The position numbers and the translations under genes were made by a program. The notes below the pieces were generated by a model. That model saw only the letters and a list, made by a program, of their open reading frames with translations, did not search any database and had not been told where the DNA came from. This document shows positions 15,841-20,764 of a DNA stretch of 20,764 bases, piece after piece (positions within the stretch are counted from its first letter, which is position 1; every line of letters begins with the position of its first letter). The DNA is taken from NCBI GenBank assembly GCA_035546135.1, contig DASZWY010000016.1, positions 1 to 20,764 of the forward strand. Direction: 5' to 3'. Source of the DNA: JABDGR01 sp035546135 (GTDB lineage Bacteria > Verrucomicrobiota > Verrucomicrobiia > Opitutales > JABDGR01).

Positions 15841-16809
15841 GTGAGTAATACCCCCGCAGTTGAAGTTAAGGGACTCGTAAAAAATTACGGCAAGGTGGAA
15901 GCCTTGCGGGGCGTCGACCTATCCATTGGCGCCGGGGAGATGTTCGCGCTGCTGGGGCCGAATGGCGCGGGCAAGACGACGCTGTTCTCGATTTTGTCCA
16001 CCCTGCGCACGCCGACGGCGGGCTCCGCCCGGGTCCTGGGGCGCGATGTGGTGACGGAGCGCGACGCGACGCGGCGGGAAATCGGCATCGTGTTCCAGGA
16101 GCCGGCCATCGAACGCACGCTGACGGTGCGCGACAATTTGAAATTGATGGGGCGGCTCTATGGCCTCGACGGCGCGGGCGTAAACAAGCGCACGGACGAA
16201 TTGTTGAACGAATTGAACCTGGCCGAGGCGGCCGACCGCAAGGCCGAGCGGCTCTCCGGCGGCCAGCGGCGGCGCGTCGAGCTGGCGCGGGCCTTGGTGA
16301 CGAACCCGCGGGTATTGTTTCTGGATGAAGCGACCTTGGGCCTCGACGTGGAGGCGCGGCGCGGTTTTTGGAAACAAGTGCGCGGGCTGACGAGCAGCGG
16401 GCGCAGCATCGTCTTTGCCACGCACTACATGGAGGAGGCCGAGGTGGCGGACCGCATCGCGATGATTTCGGAAGGCCGCATCGTCGCGCTGGACACGCCG
16501 CAGAATTTAAAATCGCGAATGGGCGGCGGGGTCATCCGGCTGCACACCGCCGACGACGCCAAGGCGCGCGAGTGGCTGGTGGCGCGCGGTTACCAGCCGG
16601 CGGCCCAGGTGCAGCCCATCATGCTCGAACAAAAAGACCCGGCCGCGGTGGTGCCGGTGCTGCTGCGAGACCTGCCGGTGGCGGTCGTGCGCGTGGAAGT
16701 GCACGCCCCGAGCCTCGAGGATGTCTTTGTGAAAATCACCGGCCGCGGCCTGGCGGACGAAACTGCCAAAAACGGCGCGACGCGAGCGCCGTGGGGAGGG
16801 CGGCCATGA
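15841..16809 (+). CDS. ABC transporter ATP-binding protein (DrrA/CcmA type)
   Basis: GTG 15841 gives 322 aa starting VSNTPAVEVKGL; a TTG at 15808 would add 11 residues that look non-coding. Walker A GPNGAGKT is at about 39-46, the ABC signature LSGGQ at 138-142, and Walker B LFLDEA at 159-164, followed by the H-loop FATHYMEEAE. The family includes daunorubicin-resistance DrrA and many ABC-2 exporters. The C-terminal 80 residues (after about 235) form the usual DrrA-type extension, ending with SLEDVFVKITGRGL. It pairs with the permease gene immediately downstream through an ATGA overlap. The exported substrate is unknown. Confidence 0.92.
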   Translation: MSNTPAVEVKGLVKNYGKVEALRGVDLSIGAGEMFALLGPNGAGKTTLFSILSTLRTPTAGSARVLGRDVVTERDATRREIGIVFQEPAIERTLTVRDNLKLMGRLYGLDGAGVNKRTDELLNELNLAEAADRKAERLSGGQRRRVELARALVTNPRVLFLDEATLGLDVEARRGFWKQVRGLTSSGRSIVFATHYMEEAEVADRIAMISEGRIVALDTPQNLKSRMGGGVIRLHTADDAKAREWLVARGYQPAAQVQPIMLEQKDPAAVVPVLLRDLPVAVVRVEVHAPSLEDVFVKITGRGLADETAKNGATRAPWGGRP

Positions 16810-17597
16810 AGGGCGTGTGGGCCATCGTGGCGCTCGACATGAAGCGCTACCTGCAGGAGCCAATGCGGTTGTTCCCGGGGCTCGTGCAGCCGCTGCTTTA
16901 TCTCTTCGTGCTGGGCACGGGGTTGGGCGCAAGCATGGGGCGGATGCCGGCGGCGGGCGACTATCGCGGGTTTATCTTCCCGGGCGTCATCGCGTTGTCG
17001 CTGTTGTTCACCGCGACGTTTGCGGGCATTTCGATTGTTTTCGACCGGCAGATCGGATTCTTCAAGGCGGTGCTGGTGGCGCCAGTGGCGCGGGAGTCCA
17101 TCGCGGCCGGCAAAATCATCGGCGGCGCGGTGCAGGCGCTCATCCAGGGCGGACTGCTGTTGCTGGTGGTGCCGTTCATGCACCTGAACACCGATTTTCT
17201 GGGCATCCTGTTATTGATTCCGGCGATGGTGCTGGCGTCGCTGACGTTCTCAGCCATGGGGGTGGCACTGGCGGCGCGGTTCACCTCGGCCACGGTGTTC
17301 CCGGTGGTCATCAACACGGTGATCCTGCCGATGTATTTTATGTCCGGGGCAATGTATCCCCTGCAACCGGCGCCAGGCTGGATGCAGAAACTGGCGCATC
17401 TGGACCCCGTGGCCTACGGGGTGGACTTGCTGCGCGGGGCGCTGCTGGGGCGCGAGCACATGTTTTTCAATCCTTGGTTGAGTGTGTCGGTCCTGACGGT
17501 GTTGTTGGTGCTGCTGGCGTGGGTGTCGGTGGGCATTTTCAAGCGCGGGGAGGAGTCGGAATTGACCGGCCCCAGCAAGTTTCCGTGGCGGAGATAA
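16806..17597 (+). CDS. ABC-2 type transporter permease (DrrB-like)
   Basis: 263 aa from ATG 16806, which overlaps the ATPase stop by ATGA. GGGGAGG lies a few bases upstream, one of the few Shine-Dalgarno-like sites in the window. Hydrophobic segments predict about six membrane helices (starting near residues 24, 53, 101, 135, 170 and 230). The ABC-2 signature FSAMGVALAARFTSATVFPV and the PMYFMSGAMYPLQPAPGWMQ loop are typical of DrrB-type permeases. With the preceding ATPase it should form a homodimeric exporter of a lipid, antibiotic or polysaccharide-type substrate in the inner membrane; the cargo is unknown. Confidence 0.9.
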   Translation: MKGVWAIVALDMKRYLQEPMRLFPGLVQPLLYLFVLGTGLGASMGRMPAAGDYRGFIFPGVIALSLLFTATFAGISIVFDRQIGFFKAVLVAPVARESIAAGKIIGGAVQALIQGGLLLLVVPFMHLNTDFLGILLLIPAMVLASLTFSAMGVALAARFTSATVFPVVINTVILPMYFMSGAMYPLQPAPGWMQKLAHLDPVAYGVDLLRGALLGREHMFFNPWLSVSVLTVLLVLLAWVSVGIFKRGEESELTGPSKFPWRR

Positions 17598-17625
17598 ATG
17601 GCCGCACGGCGGGCGGCAATTTTGC

Positions 17626-17651
17626 CCTATTTTCGGATACCCGAAAATAGG
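17626..17651 (+). terminator. Perfect 11-bp hairpin after the ABC permease gene
   Basis: CCTATTTTCGG (17626-17636) and CCGAAAATAGG (17641-17651) form an uninterrupted 11-bp stem with a 4-base loop, 28 bases after the permease stop. Only three T follow, so it is a weak intrinsic terminator; a protein-binding site is the alternative. A TTGACA lies directly downstream. Confidence 0.5.
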
Positions 17652-17652
17652 T

Positions 17653-17731
17653 TTGACAACCGGTTGCCTAATGCGCTAACCCGTAAAGGTTTACGGGCAT
17701 AGTTCCCGGCAGTCGCCGGTTGTATGCCCGT
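17653..17731 (+). promoter_or_regulatory. Promoter-like TTGACA and nested hairpins upstream of the phosphorylase gene
   Basis: TTGACA (17653-17658) is a perfect -35, with GCTAAC (17675-17680) as a weak -10 after 16 bases. CAACCGGTTG (17657-17666) is a perfect 10-base palindrome inside it. Downstream, CCCGTAAA/TTTACGGG (17680-17687 and 17690-17697) forms an 8-bp hairpin with a 2-base loop. A second structure pairs ACGGGCATA (17693-17701) with TATGCCCGT (17723-17731), with an inner CCGGC/GCCGG pair (17706-17719). The two hairpins share 17693-17697, so they exclude each other. The second ends 14 bases before the ATG at 17746. An attenuator-like leader or an operator region for the downstream gene is possible. 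Confidence 0.45.
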
Positions 17732-17745
17732 ATCCCGCCACCTCC

Positions 17746-19095
17746 ATGAGCTCTGATTTCACCTCTGCGCCGGGGTCCAATTCCCGCAAATTCATCCAGC
17801 CCTCGTTTTCGTATCTCATCGAGAAGAAGCGCGATGGCGGCGAGTTCACCGAGGACGAAATCCGTTTCATCGTGGATTCGATTCTCGACGAGGAGATGCC
17901 GGACCACCAGCTCTCGGCGCTGGCGATGGCCATTTATTTCAAGCATCTGTCCGCCCAGGAAACCGCCACGCTGGCCGAGGAAATGATGCTCTCGGGCGAA
18001 GTCGTGGACCTGTCGCGCATTTCGCGGCCGAAAATCGCCAAGTACAGCACCGGCGGCGTGGGCGACAAGACGGCGCTGGTGCTGCCGCCGCTGGCGGCGG
18101 CCTGCGGCGTGGTCATGCCCTGCGTCAATGGGGTGGACGAGGATTTTGTCATCACCGCGGTCGAGAAGCTTGAAGCCATCCCCGGGTTCCGGGCGGACTT
18201 GCCGCTGAAGCAATTTGTGGAGCAGCTCATCAAAGTTGGCTGCGCGATTTATGCGCCGAGCGCCGATATCGCGCCGGTGGACACCAAACTTTACAAGATG
18301 CGCGAGGAAACCGGCACGGTGCCGAGCCTGCACCTCATCACGGCGAGCGTGCTGTCGAAGAAACTCGCCGAAGGGGCCGAGGGCCTCGCGGTCGATGTGA
18401 AGTGGGGCAACGGTTCCTTCCTCAAGGATTTGGAGCAGGCCAAACAACTGGCGCGCTCGATTACCCGCGTGGCCCGGGGCATGAAGCGCCGCTGCGTCGC
18501 GCTCGTGACCGACATGAACCAGCCGCTGGGCGACACCGTCGGCACGGCGCTCGAAGTGGCCGAGGCGGTCAAGCTGCTCAAGGGCGAGGGCCCGGAAGAT
18601 TTGAAGGAACTCGTGCTCAAGATGGGCATGGAGATTGTGCGCCTGGCCGGGGTCGCCGGCTCGACCCTTTCCGCCAAGCAGACGGTCGAGAAGCACCTCA
18701 GCGACGGCTCGGCGCTGGCGAAATTCAAGGAGATGATTACCGCCCAGGGTGGCAACACGGCCTTTATTGACGACCCGTCAAAATTCCCGGCGGCAAAGTA
18801 CATCCGCAAGCTGCCCGCGCCCAAGCGCGGCTACGTGCACACCATCAATGCGGGCATGATTGCGCGCGGCGTGCAGGTCCTCGCCCAAAACAAGAAGGGC
18901 AAGCCGGATCCGGCGGTCGGCGTGTCGGAAGTGAAGAAAATCGGCACCCAGGTCAAGCAGGGCGAACCGCTGATGATGATTCACTACAACGACGAGTCGA
19001 AGCTCGAGGCGGCGCTGGAGTATTTGCGCTCGGCCTACCGGCTGGCGCCGAAGCGCCCCGCCCCGCCGTTGCTGGTGGTCGAGCGCGTGGCGTAA
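17746..19095 (+). CDS. Thymidine/pyrimidine-nucleoside phosphorylase homologue with altered phosphate site
   Basis: 449 aa, clearly of the nucleoside phosphorylase II family. It has the alpha domain, KYSTGGVGDK (99-108), VGCAIYAPSADIAPVD, the pyrimidine-site block MREETGTVPSLHLITASVLS (185-204), KWGNGSF, DMNQPLGDTVG and the C-terminal domain (YVHTINAG, IGTQVKQGEPLMMIHYN). A constant offset of 15 to the E. coli enzyme keeps Arg186, Ser201 and Lys205 (E. coli Arg171, Ser186, Lys190, pyrimidine binding) and the phosphate residues Lys99 and Ser101. Other conserved positions differ: His85 is Tyr100, Ser95 is Ala110, Ser113 is Asn128 and Thr123 is Ala138, and the family loop SGRGLGHTGGT is replaced by NGVDEDFVITA. 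Phosphorolysis may therefore be lost or changed. It has its own structured leader and no Shine-Dalgarno sequence. Confidence 0.85.
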   Translation: MSSDFTSAPGSNSRKFIQPSFSYLIEKKRDGGEFTEDEIRFIVDSILDEEMPDHQLSALAMAIYFKHLSAQETATLAEEMMLSGEVVDLSRISRPKIAKYSTGGVGDKTALVLPPLAAACGVVMPCVNGVDEDFVITAVEKLEAIPGFRADLPLKQFVEQLIKVGCAIYAPSADIAPVDTKLYKMREETGTVPSLHLITASVLSKKLAEGAEGLAVDVKWGNGSFLKDLEQAKQLARSITRVARGMKRRCVALVTDMNQPLGDTVGTALEVAEAVKLLKGEGPEDLKELVLKMGMEIVRLAGVAGSTLSAKQTVEKHLSDGSALAKFKEMITAQGGNTAFIDDPSKFPAAKYIRKLPAPKRGYVHTINAGMIARGVQVLAQNKKGKPDPAVGVSEVKKIGTQVKQGEPLMMIHYNDESKLEAALEYLRSAYRLAPKRPAPPLLVVERVA

Positions 19096-19096
19096 T

Positions 19097-19135
19097 CCGG
19101 CGGTAATGCTGGGCAAAAGAAATTGGGTCCGCCGG
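19097..19135 (+). terminator. Possible hairpin terminator after the phosphorylase gene
   Basis: CCGGCGG (19097-19103) pairs perfectly with CCGCCGG (19129-19135) across a 25-base loop just after the stop at 19095. It is followed by CCTGATTTT. The loop is large and the T-tract short, so this is tentative. Confidence 0.3.
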
Positions 19136-19231
19136 CCTGATTTTGGCAGGGTTTTATATTTGGAGACATTCCGGCTTAAAACTTGCTTTTTAACGGCCTT
19201 GCGTTACCTTTTGGGGCAACGCCCTACCACT

Positions 19232-20107
19232 ATGAAAAAAAACCTCGTGCTCCTTTCCCTGCTCGGCCTGTTGAATGCCGCGCCTTGCGCCTTTGGCCAG
19301 TATTTTTATCTGGTGCAAAAAGAGCAGGATTTTGACCAGATTGCAAACAGCACCGTGGTCGCCGATGCGAACCCGTATGATTTTTCCGTGCAAATTGGCA
19401 AAAACGGCAACTCCACGGAAGATTCCAACACCCCGACTCCGCCGAATCAATTCACCGCCCCCGGCAATGCCACGGTGTACTCGTTAAATCCCCCGGGCGG
19501 TTCCGACTCGGAATGGAAGTATAAACAGCTCTACGCCACCCAGCGCGACATGGATGCGGCGTTTCCAAATGGCACCTACTCGCTGACCATGGGCGGCTCC
19601 TCGGGCAATATCGGCCTCAATGGCGATCTTTACACCAATACGCCGATTGCGAATCTGAGCGTGCCGGGAAGCTGGAGCGGCACGGTCTACACAATCTATC
19701 AGGGGCAAAGCCTGGTCATTTCGACCAACTCCATTGCGGGCTTCACCACGGGTAATTTTCGCGTCGGGATTGATGCCTCGCCCGTTTCGGGTTTTATGGG
19801 CGGTCAAAACGACATCCAATTTGACAGCTTTGACGGTGGCCTGATGGACAGCTCCGGCAACATCACCATCCCGGGCAACCTGCTGCAGGCTGGAGAGACT
19901 TGGAATATCCAGTTGGAGTTTAACGCATTCTCGGCGCTTAACGGCACCCTCCTGCCCAACGGAACCACGGTCGCTCTCTATACGGCAACGACTAACTTTC
20001 AGGTGTCGGCAATACCCGAGCCCGCGGATGCGGTGTTGCTGGCCAGTGCGGCAGCGCTCGGTTTTGCCTGCTGGCGCCGGCGCAAAGTCAAAGTTGCGGT
20101 GGCGTAA
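19232..20107 (+). CDS. PEP-CTERM sorting-domain surface protein
   Basis: ATG 19232 gives 291 aa; the frame is open upstream, but this Met starts a clear signal peptide (MKKNLVLLSLLGLLNAAPCA). The body is rich in Asn, Ser, Thr and Gly, with no catalytic motif seen. The C-terminus is a PEP-CTERM sorting signal: Pro-Glu-Pro at 262-264, a hydrophobic stretch to about 280, then the basic tail RRRK (282-285). Such proteins are processed by an exosortase (EpsH family) and go to the cell surface or the exopolysaccharide; no exosortase gene is in the window. It stands alone between the phosphorylase and the Smr gene. Its specific function is unknown. Confidence 0.82.
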   Translation: MKKNLVLLSLLGLLNAAPCAFGQYFYLVQKEQDFDQIANSTVVADANPYDFSVQIGKNGNSTEDSNTPTPPNQFTAPGNATVYSLNPPGGSDSEWKYKQLYATQRDMDAAFPNGTYSLTMGGSSGNIGLNGDLYTNTPIANLSVPGSWSGTVYTIYQGQSLVISTNSIAGFTTGNFRVGIDASPVSGFMGGQNDIQFDSFDGGLMDSSGNITIPGNLLQAGETWNIQLEFNAFSALNGTLLPNGTTVALYTATTNFQVSAIPEPADAVLLASAAALGFACWRRRKVKVAVA

Positions 20108-20119
20108 TCGAGGCGGGCC

Positions 20120-20401
20120 ATGCCTGCCGGGGATAACGAACCGCATCCTCTGCCAATCGCAGGCGAATTGGACTTGCATACCTTTCGGCCCCAAGAGGCC
20201 ACGGCGGTAGTCGAGGCCTTTCTTGAAGAGAGCCAGCGACGCGGCTGGAAGGAAGTGCGGCTGATTCATGGCAAGGGCATCGGGACTTTGCGTGAAGTCA
20301 TTCATGCCTATCTGCGAAAATCGCCGCGCGTGCATTCTTTTCGCCAAGGTGATGAACAGAGTGGCGGCTGGGGCGCAACTTGGGTGATCTTGAAGAAATA
20401 G
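20120..20401 (+). CDS. Stand-alone Smr domain protein
   Basis: 93 aa, essentially a bare Smr domain as found at the C-terminus of MutS2. The motifs in order are LDLHTFRPQEA (17-27), the conserved IHGKGIGTLREVIHAYL (49-65, with the HGxG core) and the GGWGATWVIL block (82-91). Smr domains are associated with nuclease activity on DNA or RNA and with ribosome rescue; isolated copies have no defined role here. It starts 12 bases after the PEP-CTERM gene with GAGGCGGG just upstream of the ATG, so it may be read from the same transcript. A short hairpin follows at 20409-20425. Confidence 0.88.
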   Translation: MPAGDNEPHPLPIAGELDLHTFRPQEATAVVEAFLEESQRRGWKEVRLIHGKGIGTLREVIHAYLRKSPRVHSFRQGDEQSGGWGATWVILKK

Positions 20402-20408
20402 GTGTTTT

Positions 20409-20425
20409 TGCGCCGTTTTGGCGCA
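20409..20425 (+). terminator. Short hairpin after the Smr gene
   Basis: TGCGCC (20409-20414) and GGCGCA (20420-20425) form a 6-bp stem with loop GTTTT, eight bases after the Smr stop. T residues precede rather than follow the stem, so its action as an intrinsic terminator is doubtful. Confidence 0.3.
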
Positions 20426-20463
20426 TTAGAGACGCCTTCGGGAAAAGGAAAATGTGTGCCATA

Positions 20464-20491
20464 TTGTCTCTTAACCCGCTCCCGTTATAAT
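20464..20491 (+). promoter_or_regulatory. Sigma70-type promoter of the Hsp20 gene
   Basis: TTGTCT (20464-20469), a 16-base spacer, and a perfect TATAAT (20486-20491) lie in an AT-rich stretch. The predicted start site near 20498 gives a 5'UTR of about 95 bases. No CIRCE element is present. Confidence 0.6.
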
Positions 20492-20540
20492 CTTTAAAAT
20501 GTTTACTATAAGCGTCTTATGAGAATAAAATCCTGGCATA

Positions 20541-20593
20541 GTTCATGATGATTCAAAGGTGAACCTTAACTTTAATCCAAGGAGGTCATCACC
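20541..20593 (+). promoter_or_regulatory. Ribosome-binding site that can be folded shut (candidate RNA thermometer)
   Basis: AAGGAGG (20579-20585) is a strong Shine-Dalgarno sequence eight bases before the ATG. GGTGA (20558-20562) can pair with TCACC (20589-20593, touching the start codon), and ACCT (20563-20566) with AGGT (20583-20586), with a 2-base bulge. This 9-bp stem would cover part of the ribosome-binding site. An alternative stem, GTTCA (20541-20545) with TGAAC (20560-20564), would exclude it. Hsp20 genes in many bacteria are controlled by ROSE or fourU thermometers; this one fits the idea but matches no known class by eye. Confidence 0.45.
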
Positions 20594-20764
20594 ATGAAAC
20601 TGATTCGTTATGCGTATCCGGCCCCAACCGATTTCGATCGGGTTTTCGGGGCTTTGTTTCCGGCCAACTCGCGATGGGGCGGCGTGTTCGACACGTTCCT
20701 GGCGGGCTCGGCGGGGACACCGGCGGCCGATTTGTATGAGGACGCCGACAACTACTACGTGAAG
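20594..20764 (+). CDS. Hsp20/alpha-crystallin small heat-shock protein (N-terminal part)
   Basis: 57 residues are visible from ATG 20594 to the window edge. The segment PAADLYEDADNYYVK is the classic entry into the alpha-crystallin domain of class A-type bacterial small heat-shock proteins ('P-x-x-D-x-x-E-x-x-x-x-Y-x-x-x'). The preceding 40 residues form the variable N-terminal arm. Members hold unfolding proteins in ATP-independent oligomers. It has its own promoter, a long leader and the best Shine-Dalgarno sequence in the window, in line with strong inducible expression. Confidence 0.88.
   Translation, partial: MKLIRYAYPAPTDFDRVFGALFPANSRWGGVFDTFLAGSAGTPAADLYEDADNYYVK

Overview
The window is high-GC bacterial chromosomal DNA packed with genes on both strands. 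The gene content points to Verrucomicrobiota or a close PVC-group relative: an SHD1-like secreted protein, a PEP-CTERM surface protein, a GH74-type glycosidase, a DUF6807 (PmoA-like) lipoprotein and an LptF/LptG permease, with very few Shine-Dalgarno sequences. This placement is inferred from gene families, not from a phylogenetic marker. No insertion sequence, prophage, CRISPR array or recognisable defence module was seen. No gap longer than about 300 bases lacks a gene.

Left part (1-6782): the 3' end of an unidentified gene meets an lptF/lptG-type permease across a strong bidirectional hairpin. Divergent from the permease is a secreted SHD1-like protein. It converges on a PlsC-type acyltransferase, which is divergent from a four-helix membrane protein of unknown role. 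A large secreted GH74-type beta-propeller glycosidase follows.

Middle (6817-10955): a tRNA-Phe(GAA) gene on the minus strand is divergent from a tight biosynthetic operon, pyrE-tyrA-aroA (the last two overlap by ATGA). Then come a small membrane protein and an RluA-type pseudouridine synthase. The synthase converges on a Deg/HtrA-type periplasmic serine protease (10985-12511).

Right part (12689-20764): a PmtA-like methyltransferase, a DUF6807 lipoprotein and an MFS transporter lie almost end to end and look like one transcription unit. They are followed by a DrrAB-type ABC exporter pair (genes overlapping by ATGA). A structured leader precedes a thymidine/pyrimidine-nucleoside phosphorylase homologue whose phosphate-binding residues are largely replaced. 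Next are a PEP-CTERM protein, a stand-alone Smr-domain protein, and the start of an Hsp20 gene with a sigma70-like promoter and a 5'UTR that can fold over its own ribosome-binding site.

The best leads are the divergent phosphorylase (likely altered chemistry), the predicted thermosensing leader of the Hsp20 gene, and the methyltransferase-DUF6807-MFS cluster. No complete new multi-gene system could be demonstrated from sequence alone.
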